Of a stretch of 64,000 bases of DNA, positions 32,964 to 42,067 are shown one piece after another. Every line of letters starts with the position of its first letter. Within the stretch, counting starts at the first letter, position 1. Below the pieces are notes generated by a model. It ran no database searches and was not told the DNA's origin. It was given only the letters and a program-made list of their open reading frames with translations. A program made the translations under genes and the position numbers. This DNA comes from Prorocentrum cordatum (lineage: Eukaryota > Sar > Dinophyceae > Prorocentrales > Prorocentraceae). Location of the stretch: assembly GCA_963575745.1 (NCBI GenBank), contig CAUYUJ010003614.1, forward strand, positions 102,501-166,500, in the 5' to 3' direction.

Positions 32964-33055
32964 AAGGTCGTTGCGGGATTCTTGGGTCGGCGCTGGGCCC
33001 CCCTGCTCGGCACGGCGGGTCCAGAGCAGGTCCAAGAAATCCGCGCCGGCCTCCA
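32964..33055. mobile_element. GC foldback element, copy 5 (eroded)
   Basis: TTCTTGGGTCGGCGCTGGG pairs with AAGAAATCCGCGCC; the usual GGCGCGC apex is lost. Confidence 0.55.
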
Positions 33056-33104
33056 ACAATTCTTCTTTCTGTTGCTGCTTTCCGATTCGAAGGAGCCTGT
33101 TCCG

Positions 33105-33320
33105 GGTATGGGCCTGTTTGGCGCGCTGCATGCGCGGTCCCGGAACACGCTGCAGCCGATGATCCAGGTCAACTTCCCTGTGCCAGAAATCTGCTGCACC
33201 GAGAACACACTCGGCAGAACTGGGGAGAAGGTGCCATCTGGGAAAAACGTGTACGCAAACAGGAGGGGCGAAGAGGTGGTGATCGTGACTGCGCCCTGCC
33301 CTGACCACCTGGGGTTCTGA
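33105..33320 (+). pseudogene. Coding-like C-terminal fragment, family unknown
   Basis: An open frame ending at a TGA at 33,318-33,320. It reads GLFGALHARSRNTLQPMIQ and finishes VVIVTAPCPDHLGF, with coding-like codons. A pyrimidine tract (33,058-33,090) lies upstream and could precede a splice acceptor. It is wedged between a foldback element and a MITE. I do not recognise the protein; it could be the last exon of a gene or a captured scrap. Confidence 0.3.
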
Positions 33321-33336
33321 TGTCCCTCACCCGACC

Positions 33337-33508
33337 TACACGTCGTTCATTTCTAATCGTGCTCATTTCAAATTGTGCTCGTTTCTACTTGATCCTGGCC
33401 CCCTAGTGGCCAGGAAGAGGCCCAGGATAGAACAATTAGAAATGAAAGGATATTGGCCCCCCAAAGAATCAAAGAACTTTCGAATACTTAGAAATGAACA
33501 ATGTGTAG
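33337..33508. mobile_element. MITE, CGTTCATTTCTAAT family, copy 2
   Basis: 172 bp with ends CTACACGTCGTTCATTTC and TAGAAATGAACAATGTGTAG. The middle has CTGGCCCCCTAGTGGCCAGG, itself nearly palindromic. This is the most complete copy; others are at 30,502, 35,168 and 49,023. Confidence 0.9.
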
Positions 33509-33721
33509 TCCTCCCTTTTCGCCTGCACGTGGGAGCGGCCCCACGCAAGAGTAGCCTTTGCTGGGCGGCTCTGCGGGCGCGTGGGGGCAGGGACCAACCA
33601 ACGCCTGCAAGCCGAGGCCATCGCACGGCGCTCAGCAATGGGTGGGCCCTGGCAGGCACGCACCGCAAGTCACTCCGCGGAAGGGCCACTCTGAAGTGCA
33701 GTCGATCGAGAGGAGGGAAAA

Positions 33722-33909
33722 AGCTGCATGAGCATAGACGTTCGGAGCTCCGCGCGGATTCTCGGATTGACGCAGGGACTCTCCGGCGGTTGGCCCCCCT
33801 CCCTGGCGCGCGGAGCGCGCCAGTGGCGGCGCGAGAGGCGCCGCCAGGGGGGCCCAGCGCCGATCCGAGAACTCTGCGCGGAGCTCCGAAAGTCTTTGTT
33901 TATGCAGCT
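33722..33909. mobile_element. GC foldback element, copy 6 (longest)
   Basis: The longest arms of the family: AGCTGCATGAGCATAGAC at the left pairs with GTCTTTGTTTATGCAGCT at the right, continuing through GGAGCTCCGCGCGG to the apex GGCGCGCGGAGCGCGCC. It abuts the exon-like segment at 33,927. Confidence 0.88.
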
Positions 33910-33926
33910 TCCTCCTCCTCGGCGAC

Positions 33927-34029
33927 CTTCCTGGGCCGTGCGCCTGGTTCATCGCCCCGTGCGTGCGCTCCATCGCCTGCTCCTCGGAGGAGCACATGAC
34001 CACACCGTTGATGATCGGGACGTCCTGCT
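33927..34029 (-). pseudogene. Exon-like fragment resembling lumazine synthase (riboflavin pathway)
   Basis: The minus strand reads DVPIINGVVMCSSEEQAMER. This resembles the strand-loop-helix region of 6,7-dimethyl-8-ribityllumazine synthase, where families show P-x-x-x-G-V-x(5-7)-E-Q-A-x-x-R. Codons are strongly coding-like. A GTGCAG just upstream could be a splice acceptor and GGAAG|GT just downstream a donor, giving a 103-bp exon. No other part of the enzyme is visible, so it is either one exon of a gene with unseen exons or a captured fragment. The family assignment rests on about 25 residues. Confidence 0.33.
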
Positions 34030-34311
34030 CTGCACGGGGGCGCCGCAGCCGCGCGGCCACCCACGCGACGCCGGGTCCGCAGAGGAGCAAAGTCGCTTAA
34101 AAGTCCTCGCCATCCAAGACCCCTGCCCCTCCGCCTCCCCCCGCCATCTCCCCTTCCTCGCCCTCCTAACCATCCCAACTCCTCCAGAAATATTCAGAGA
34201 AACTGAGGGCATCCTCAAGATCCGCATCCAGATCAGGTAACGCCAATCATAGGGATGGGGATGTGTGCCAGGCTGGTGATTGCAAAGCTCACATCCCCTC
34301 GCGGGGTGGGC

Positions 34312-34494
34312 TACAGTCAACCCGTATAAGAAGGATGCGCGATAAGGATGCAAGGGCCCTGGAAGCCCATTTCGAAGGTTTTCGAGCGGAGCGCGGCCAA
34401 CGAAAGTGGCCAGGGATGGACCGAGGAGGCGAGGCTGCGAGGGGGGCACCCTTGGGAAAGCTGCCCATCCTCCTTACTAGGCGGGTTGACTCTA
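34312..34494. mobile_element. MITE, TACAGTC family, copy with full ends
   Basis: Ends TACAGTCAACCCGTATAAGA and GGCGGGTTGACTCTA. The interior shares GATGCAAGGGCCCTGGAA and GATGGACCGAGGAGGC with 57,350-57,529. Confidence 0.88.
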
Positions 34495-34698
34495 ATAGCG
34501 GATAACAAAACGCCGCGAGCTCCGACCTCCACCCACCCACCACGTGATCGCCGCCGGCACAGACATCGGTGCCGCAGACCCGCCCCCCACCCCCTTGTGC
34601 TCGACGGCGCGGCGGCCAGGCAACCGCGGAGGCCCCAACAAAGTACGATCGGGAAGGCGTGTCCTCCTGGCGCTCGCAGGTCCTCCCCCGCCTTCGGC

Positions 34699-34886
34699 AG
34701 CGAGCAAAGGGGGGAAATGAGAAGGAGAAGGCCTTCTCAGAAGGCGGCGGGACTTCTCAGAAACCCTCGCGCCTTCTGAGAAGTTTTCTGCGTCTTCGAG
34801 AAAGGCTTCGAAAACTTCTCAGAAGGCCGGGGGACTTCCGAGCCTTCTGGGAAGCCCCGCCCCCTCTCACTTCCCCCCGGGCTCGC
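34699..34886. mobile_element. CTTCTCAGAAGG foldback family, copy 1
   Basis: Ends CGAGC...GGGGAAATGAGAAGG and CTCACTTCCCC...GGCTCG. The interior is rich in the palindrome CCTTCTCAGAAGG. Others are at 59,275 and 60,140. Confidence 0.8.
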
Positions 34887-35167
34887 CCCCGACTCCTCCC
34901 TCTCCTCCACCGGAGCCCCTCCCCGGGCACATCTCTCCCTCGCCATCTGCGGCCGACGCCCAGGATGGGGCTGCAGGCGGAGACAACGGCGGCTCCCCCT
35001 CCTGGCCCGGGGTCCGCCTAAGAAGGTCGGTCCCCCGACGCCCGAGAAGGGCCCATCCTGGCCCGTTTTCGTTCAAGGCGGACCCCGTCCTCGGCCTCAG
35101 ACATCTCCATTTCTTCCATGTGCCGGACCCCCAAAACATCCCGATCCTGTCCAAGGGGAGGTCTTTA

Positions 35168-35330
35168 TCAGATTCCCAATCGTGCTCATTTCTAATTGTG
35201 CTCGTTTCTAATGTTCCTGGCCCCCTAGTGGCCAGGAAGAGGCCCAGGATGGAACAATTAGAAATGAAAGGATCTTGGCCCCCCAAAACATCAAAGAACC
35301 TTTGAAGAATTAGGAATGAATAGTGTGTAA
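35168..35330. mobile_element. MITE, CGTTCATTTCTAAT family, copy 3
   Basis: Internal sequence CTGGCCCCCTAGTGGCCAGG and GAACAATTAGAAATGAAAGG match copy 2. The left end is truncated. Confidence 0.82.
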
Positions 35331-35539
35331 TTGTAATAATTCTTTCACGGCCCCCGAGCCTGGCGAGGGCCCCCAGGAGGTCGAAAACGGGCTCCCGTCG
35401 TTCTTGTGCTCGCGACGCAAGCGCGTCCGGGGATCCAGCCGTGGCGACGCAGGAGCCTTCAGGAAAATCCGCCAGGGAGGGCCGCCGCTGTCCCGACTGG
35501 CTGCCACCTCGGAGCTGGGGGCGACGTGTGGTGGGCCTG

Positions 35540-35665
35540 CTGGGCGTTCAGGCGCGCGAGGCCCAGCGAGATCCCCTGGCACATCTTCGCGTGGGCGTCG
35601 CTCTCGCCACGGATGAGCACCTGCGCTCCATCGCGGCGCATGGGCTCGTCAGGTGAGAGCCGCAC
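35540..35665 (-). pseudogene. Coding-like fragment, family unknown
   Basis: The minus strand reads MRRDGAQVLIRGESDAHAKM and continues CQGISLGLARLNAQQ, with G/C-ending codons throughout. The I-x-G-x(n)-A-x(n)-I-x(3)-L pattern is faintly like a KH RNA-binding domain, but that is weak. Neighbouring sequence is repeats. Probably an exon or captured scrap. Confidence 0.28.
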
Positions 35666-35689
35666 GCACATGCATATATACGTGGATCT

Positions 35690-36585
35690 ATGTGTATATA
35701 TATATATATGTGTGTATACGTACCTTCATTTACTCACATACATACAAGCATACACACATACATACATACATACATACATACATACATACATACATACATA
35801 CATACATACATACAAACATACATACATACATACATGCATGCATGCATGCATGCATGCATGCATGCATGTATACATATATATATGTATGTAATGTGCATAT
35901 ATGTGTGCATGCATGCATACTCACATACATGCATACATACATACCTACATGCATGCATGCATGCATGCATACATACATGCATACATACATACACACATAC
36001 ATGTGCATGTACAAACACATGCATGTCTATATAATCATATACATATACATACACGTGCACACAAGCATGGACACACCAATGTGTATGCATGTATGTGTGT
36101 ATGCTTGCATGCATGCATGTATGTATGTATGCATATATGTATGCATGTATGTATGCATGTATGCATGTATGCACGCATGCATGCATGTATGTATGTATGT
36201 ATGTATGTATGTATGCATGTACGTATGTATGACTTACGTTTGTATGTATGCATGTATGTATGTATGTATGTGTATGTATGTATGTATGCCTGTGATTGTG
36301 TGTACGTATGTATGTATGTATGTATGTGTGTATGTATGTATGTATGTATGTATGCATGCATGCATGTATGTATGTATGTATGTATGTATGTATGTATGTA
36401 TGTATGTATGCATGCATGCATGCATGCATGCATGCATGCATGCATGTATGTATGTATGTATGTATGTATGTGTGGATGGATGGATGGATGGATGGATGGA
36501 TGGATGGATGCATGTATGCATGTATGTATGTATGTATGCATGTACGCATGTACGTGTGTATATTCCCTTGCGTATATATTTTACA
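35690..36585. repeat. Inverted tetranucleotide tract, CATA then TATG
   Basis: About 370 bp of (CATA)n-type units switch near 36,070 to about 490 bp of (TATG)n-type units, the reverse complement. The halves could pair. Long open frames through it, including a 573-codon one running into the next element, are artefacts of stop-free tetranucleotides. Confidence 0.92.
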
Positions 36586-37510
36586 GTCCGGGCGGAACAC
36601 GAAAGGGGTCACCCCCGCCATAAAAAAAACGGACTCCCGGGATCTGGGGCTTTGGAACCCTCTGGACGGGCCTCGCAGGGCGTTTGGCCAAGCCTTCCCA
36701 GCACATCTAAGGCGATCAGGGGAGTCATCGGAGACGTCCCAGAGACCCCCAAAACAGCACAAGAGCGCTCCAAGAGTGACCGACGTGACCTCCAAATGGT
36801 CCAAGAGGCCTCCAGGACGATCCCAAAGAGGCCTCCAAGAGCACTCCCAAGAAGGCCCCAAGAGGCAAAAATCATTGATTTTCTGGCGGGTTTTGGTGAA
36901 TTTGGGGGGTTCTTCTCTTTTCGGCTTCCCCACGCTCCAGGACGGCGGTCTTCTGGGCGTCCGAAGCCGCCTGGGAGGCTCCAAAATCGCCCCACAACCA
37001 TCCGAAAAGGCTCCCTCCCGGCAGTCCAAGAGAGCCCCAAAACGGCACAACACGGGTCCAAGATGGCCCTCAGAGAGCCCCATGGCGGCCCAAGGTGGCC
37101 CCAAAACACCCTCCGAAGCATTCCAAATCGTGACCCGGTCGTTCAGGGAGACCGCGGTTGGAGGCAGGGTGCCCCGAGGAAGCCCCCAGAGGCCCCCAGA
37201 ATACGCCCAGGAGGCCTGCAGAATGCCTTAAGAAAGCCCGAAACAACTTTTGTGAGGCCCCCAGAGGCTCTCCAAGGAGGAGCCTCCGCAAAAAAGAGCT
37301 GCGGAGGATGGGGAGAATGCGCAGGGTATGGCGAAAATGAAGAAAAAGAAACATGGAGGAAAGATAACTCATAACATTATTGTAGCGGCGATGCCGGAAA
37401 AGGCAACAAAGACTTATCGCTAAATTGTCGGCTTGATCTTCCTGCTATTCCGCTTGCACACCAAACTTCAAGGACCAAGGTGCATGGCGCGAAGCGCCAA
37501 TGCAGTCTTG
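36579..37510 (-). mobile_element. 0.93-kb unit, arm A5
   Basis: Inner end TTTTACAGTCCGGGCGG abutting the TATG tract; outer end CGAAGCGCCAATGCAGTCTTG abutting a long (TA)n. It lacks an inverted partner directly at its inner end. Confidence 0.85.
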
Positions 37511-37513
37511 CGT

Positions 37514-37515
<2 letters not shown>

Positions 37516-37562
<47 letters not shown>
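37516..37562. repeat. TA microsatellite
   Basis: Pure (TA)n of about 46 bp between arms A5 and A6. Confidence 0.95.
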
Positions 37563-37568
<6 letters not shown>

Positions 37569-37597
37569 GATGTATGCGCACATGTTCTCTTTCATAA

Positions 37598-38467
37598 TGT
37601 TTGATAATACGGACCCTGCGGACCCCCCCCTCCGAAACGGGACGCCCCGGATCCATGGCCCTGGGACGCGCCCGCAGGAGGCCCACCAAGCTTTTCAGAG
37701 CTCCTGGAAGTCCCTGCTGGTGCTGGGCCTGGGCAACGGACCCAAATCGGTCAGGAGGGCGGCCGAACGTTCCCCCGAGGGCTCCAAGAGGCCCCAGACA
37801 CCCACCAGACGCCCGAAAACGACCCACAGAAGACCTCCAAGAGGCTTTCAAGTGCAAAAATATTGACCTTCCTGTTTCTATGATTTTGACAATGCCCTGC
37901 TCGCCCGTCTTCTGGGCGTCCGAAACCGCCCGGGAGGGGCGAAAATCGGCCCAAAACCATCCGAAAGGGCTTCCACGCAGCCCAAGAAGAGCTCCCAAAC
38001 GGCACAACAGTGTTCCAAAATGACCAGAAGAGAACCCCGTGACGGTCAAAGATGGCCCCAAGACGTCCCCCGAAGCTTTCCAAATCGTGACCGGTCGTTG
38101 GGGGAGACCACGGTTGCAAGCAAGGCGGCCCGAGGAAGCCCCCGGAGCCCCCAGAAAGCGCCCAGGAGGCCTTCCGAAGGCCTTCAGGAAGTCTGAAACA
38201 CTTCCGCGCGGCCCCAAGAAGCTCTCCCAGGGGGGGGGGCCTCCGCAAAAAGAGCAGCGGGGAAGAATTCGCAGGGTAGGGCGAGAATGAGAAAAAGGAA
38301 ACGTGGAGGAAGGAAATATAATTAATGGCTTGAGTATAGCGGCGATGTCCGAAAAACGGCAACAATGAGTTCTCGAAGAATTATCGTTTTTCCCTTCCTG
38401 CCCTTCCGCCTGTTGGCCAAACTTCGACGGCCAAGGAGCATGGCGCGAAGCGCCAATGCAGTCTTTG
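37598..38467 (-). mobile_element. 0.93-kb unit, arm A6 (diverged)
   Basis: Co-linear with A5 (CCAAAACCATCCGAAAGGGC, GAAAAAGGAAACGTGGAGGA, outer end CGAAGCGCCAATGCAGTCTT), but clearly more diverged and with a different inner end. Its outer end meets that of A7 across a perfect TGTGTATATATACACA palindrome. Confidence 0.8.
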
Positions 38468-38483
38468 TGTGTATATATACACA

Positions 38484-39402
38484 CAAGACTGCAGGGGCGC
38501 TTCGCGCCATGCACCTTGGTCCTTGAAGTTTGGTATGCAGGCGGAAATGGCAGGCAGGCCAAACCGACAATTTAGCGATAACACCTTGCTGCCTTTTCTG
38601 GCATCGCCGTTATTAATGTTGTTCGTTATCTTTCCTCCATGCTTCTTTTTCTTCATTTTCGCCATACCCTGCGCATTCTCCCCATCCTCCGCAGCTCTTT
38701 TTTGCGGAGGCTCCTCCTTGGAGAGCCTCTGGGGGCCTCACCAAAGTTCTCAGGTTTTCTTAAAGCCTTCTGGAGGCCTCTTGGGTGTGTTCTGGGGGCC
38801 TCTGGGGGCTTCCTAAGACCAACCTGCATCTAACCACGGTCTCCCTGAACGCCCCAGTCACGATTTGGAATGCTTCGGCGGGCGTCTTGGGGCCATCTTG
38901 GGCCGCCATGGTGCTCTCCTAGGGCCATTTTGGACCCCTGTTGTGCCGTTTTGGGGCTCTCTTGGACTGCCTGGAAGCCCTTTCGGATGGTTGTGGGGCG
39001 ATTTTGGAGCCTCCCAGGCTGCTTCGGACGCCTAGGAGACCGCCGTCTTGGAGCGTCGGGAAGCCGAAAAGAGAACCCCAAATGCACCAACAACCTACAT
39101 AGAATCAATGTTTTTGTTCCCTCTTGGGGCCTTCTTGGGGGTGCTTTTGGTACGCTTTGGAGCGATCTTTCGGGGTATGACGGCTTCTTGGAGCGCTCTT
39201 GTGCTGTCTTGGGGGTCTCTGGGACGTCTCCGGTGACCCCCCTGATCGCCCTGGGTGTGCCGCGAAGGCTTGGCAAAACGCCCTGCGAGGCCCAGGGGGC
39301 CGCTTCGAGGCCCGTCGGGAGGGTCCCAAAGCTCCAGATCCCGGGGGTCCGGTTGTAGGGGAGGGGTGATGGGTTTTCCCCCCGCCCGGGCTTATAAAAA
39401 TA
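38484..39402 (+). mobile_element. 0.93-kb unit, arm A7
   Basis: Plus-oriented copy from CAAGACTGCAGGGGCGC to CCCGGGCTTATAAAAATAT, ending against a (TA)n tract at 39,415-39,475. Confidence 0.85.
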
Positions 39403-39413
39403 TGGGAAGAGGA

Positions 39414-39452
<39 letters not shown>

Positions 39453-39699
39453 TATATACACATATATATATATACATATATGTGTGTATACACAAAATTG
39501 TGTTGGCTCGCTTCGCTTCGCCACAATAGCTTGTCCCTCACCCTCGTCACGCTCGTCCTTGGTGCAGGCATGCGGATATGGTATCTCGCTCTGCTATGTG
39601 GAAGACGGGTTGTGATGTGCTCGTGGACTTCATGGTTTTAGGTGTGCAAATATGATGTGTTTGCGAGCTTGGCAGCCTTGGGAAGAGAGAGACGTTGTG

Positions 39700-40110
39700 G
39701 TTGCAGGGCGGATCACGGAGGGCAATTGTGTTGGTGGTGGTGCTCGTGCCCGTGCTGGCGTTCGTGTTGGAAACAGTGCCGGTGAGTGTGCTGGTGGCCG
39801 TGCTCCTGGTCATGGTGTTGGTTGTGGTGATGGCGCTGGTCGTGCTGGTGGTCGCGCTGGTGGTTGTGCTTGTGTTCGTGCTGGTGGTCGTGCGGGCGGT
39901 TGTTCTGGTGCTGATGCTGGTGGTGCTGGCGGTCGGGCTGGTGGTCGCGCTGCGGTCTGGTTAGTTTTCGTTGCTTCTGTCGTGCTGGTGGCCATGCTGG
40001 TGGCCGTGCTGGTGGTCGCGCTGGAGGTGGCGCCCGCGGTCGTGCTGGTGGTCGCGCTGGCGGTCGCGCTCGTAGCCGTGCCGGAACAGGGGCCCTGGTC
40101 GTGCTGATAG
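39700..40110 (+). repeat. GTGCTGGTGGTC 12-mer array
   Basis: About 30 imperfect 12-bp units of GTGCTGGTGGTC. They give a hydrophobic Val-Leu frame on the plus strand and a His-Gln frame on the minus strand; both are repeat artefacts. Confidence 0.88.
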
Positions 40111-40807
40111 CTGAGGGGCCGTCGTGGGTGTGGTTTTCGCAAGGAATGAACATGCCCAGGGGCGCGGGCGCTGGGGATGAGAAGAAGTGCTCGAATGTGA
40201 CAGCCCACCTGCAGCCGCTGCAGCAAAACGTGGGCGTTTCGGTCGGGAAAAAAGGAGAGGCCGCGCAATGCGGGCAACTTCGGCTCATGTCTCTGCCGGA
40301 GAACGGCACGTCTTCAAACGGCGGTTGACCCATGACGCTGCACTCACGACAAACGCTGTCTGCGGTCGCAGGCGGACGCTTCCATTGCAAGGAGAACCCG
40401 CAACGAACGCAACGCACTTCTGGTCGGCGCCGGCACATGCCGGATGTTTGCGGCGCAGCGGCAGCGCAAGCGATGCGCGCGCAGGCGGCTCGGTTGCGTT
40501 GGCGGACTGCGAAGTCTACGCGCGGGACGTCCTGGCAGCAGCTAGTGCAATGCAGCGCGTCTGCGCTGGGACGTCCGCGAGAGGCTGGCCTTTTGTACGC
40601 GGCGGAGGAGTCAGCATCGCCCGCGCACTTTGCCGAAATGCAGGGCGCAAGTGAACAAAGCCAGCGATGTAGGCGCTGGCAGCAACAGCGGGCAGAATAT
40701 GCGAGGGACAGCGGCGATCGGTGGAAGTCGTCCGCCATGATCCCAGTCGGCGCATGGCGAGGCGGAACATCAACGGAACCCTGGGGCCAAAGCCTACGGA
40801 ACATCAA
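39713..40807 (-). CDS. Cysteine-rich zinc-finger ORF, possible Helitron N-terminus
   Basis: A 364-codon frame with three Cys pairs-of-pairs. Finger 1: C87-x2-C90 ... C109-x4-C114, with a hydrophobic core FAVRQ. Finger 2: C133-x2-C136 ... C153-x2-C156. Finger 3: C178-P-H-C181 ... C195-C196-S-G-C, followed by a proline-rich stretch. Finger 3 recalls the CPHCGA...FCC..G motif before the Rep domain of algal and protist Helitrons; finger 1 recalls Stc1-type zinc ribbons. No Rep or helicase motif is seen. From about residue 235 the frame enters a 12-bp tandem repeat and becomes His/Gln/Arg low complexity, so the true end is probably earlier or lost. Likely a transposon fragment. Confidence 0.4.
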   Translation of the reverse strand: MMFRRLWPQGSVDVPPRHAPTGIMADDFHRSPLSLAYSARCCCQRLHRWLCSLAPCISAKCAGDADSSAAYKRPASRGRPSADALHCTSCCQDVPRVDFAVRQRNRAACARIACAAAAPQTSGMCRRRPEVRCVRCGFSLQWKRPPATADSVCRECSVMGQPPFEDVPFSGRDMSRSCPHCAASPFFPTETPTFCCSGCRWAVTFEHFFSSPAPAPLGMFIPCENHTHDGPSAISTTRAPVPARLRARPPARPPARPRAPPPARPPARPPAWPPARQKQRKLTRPQRDHQPDRQHHQHQHQNNRPHDHQHEHKHNHQRDHQHDQRHHHNQHHDQEHGHQHTHRHCFQHERQHGHEHHHQHNCPP

Positions 40808-41300
40808 CGGAAGCCTGGACCGTCAGAGGTGTGTACGTCGTCGCTGGTACTGGGAGCCTCGGCGTTCAGAGCTCCTGACGTTATGGGGTTTGCGGGGGCC
40901 TTCGCGTTGAGAGCCCTGTCGGGTGCCTCTTGCGGCCTCCAAGGCGACGCAAGGTGGCCTCCAATATTGCACAATCGAGGTAAAGTAAGGGACACAACCA
41001 AAGCAAACATCACGAAGAAATCACCCGCATGGATGCCGACGTATTTACACCTGGTGCTGGATACGGCGCCGCTTGCTCGACCAGGAGATGGCCACATGTT
41101 CAATTCAGGCAACACAAAAGCCCAACCTAGAACTGATGCCTGCGGATTTTCTATGGCACTGAACGCTCTGCTGGACCCAACGCCGCGCGCGGGGTGAAAT
41201 CAGGGGCTGCGTGTACTTGTTCTGTGCGTCTGTCGGCAGAGGGCGGCAGCGCGAAGAATTCCCGCGAACCCATGGATTTGAATTGTTTGTAAGCCTGTTG
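40808..41300. other. No confident gene
   Basis: A plus-strand frame ending at 41,197 reads YLHLVLDTAPLARPGDGHMF with plausible codons, and a minus frame over the same DNA has a hydrophobic patch. They conflict and neither is recognised. GGAACATCAACGGAA is duplicated at 40,766 and 40,799. Confidence 0.3.
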
Positions 41301-41309
41301 GGCGCTGTT

Positions 41310-41905
41310 CTGGGGCTTCATGGGGGGCTATTGGGGGCCTCTTGGGAACCTCTTGGGGCCTCTTGAAGGCCTCCTGGGGGTCTCTTCGAGCTCATGGGGG
41401 CCTCTTGGGATGAGGGGCCGAAACGTCGGATCAGATCTCCTTCGGAACATTTCTTAGAGCCGTCGTGAGGGTGTCTTGGACCGTCTTGGGAACCTCTTGG
41501 ACCGTTTCGGGCCTTCTTGGGCCGTCTTGGGGCCGTTTTGGGAGCCTTTTGCTGGGGGCGCTCTTGGAGGCCCCCAATGGCCGTCTTGGAGCGTCGGGAA
41601 AGGCAAACGCGAGAACTAGGAAAATCTTCAAAAACCATAGCAACTTCATATATTTTGCCGCTGGGGGCCTTCTGGGGATGCCTCTCAGAGGCCTATTGCG
41701 GCGTCTTGGAGGCCTATTGCGGCGTCTTGGGACCAACTGGGGAATCTTGGAGCGATCGTTGGGCGTCCCGGAAGCCCTCTGGGGCCGGTCGGACCGGCTT
41801 GGCTGTAAATTCTGACATCTTTGGAGCTGTCTGGAGGCCGTCCAAATCTCATCGGGGGGGGGGCGAATTTGGTGACGCCCATCCGGGGTGTGTGTGCCCC
41901 TCATC
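41310..41905. repeat. Phased TTGGG array
   Basis: TCTTGGGCC-type motifs at 10-11-bp spacing, opposite in sense to the next array, with an AT-richer linker at 41,600-41,655 (GGAAAATCTTCAAAAACCAT). The TA tract at 41,921-41,955 follows. Confidence 0.75.
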
Positions 41906-41920
41906 ATTCGGGAAGAGGAA

Positions 41921-41955
<35 letters not shown>

Positions 41956-41980
41956 GTGTGTTTGTAAACGTGTGTACCTA

Positions 41981-42067
41981 TATACATATAACGGCGCACC
42001 GGGTCCGGGGGCCCGGGGCCGGGACCTCGACCACAAATGTGGGCCCCGGGGGGCCCGGAGGCTCGTC
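41981..42067 (+). repeat. 87-bp GC cap, copy 2
   Basis: Starts TATACATATAACGGCGCACC and ends GGGCCCGGAGGCTCGTC. It matches the inverted copy at 32,468-32,554 at 86 of 87 positions by eye. It sits between a TA microsatellite and the next array. Confidence 0.92.

Noticed and set aside
35653-37374. 573-codon open frame
   Set aside because: It runs through stop-free CATA/TATG tetranucleotides and then through arm A5 in whatever frame stays open. Composition is Tyr-His-Met-Cys then Pro-Lys-Arg, as the repeats dictate.
39695-39964. Very hydrophobic plus-strand frame of Val and Leu
   Set aside because: It is a direct readout of the GTGCTGGTGGTC 12-mer array.
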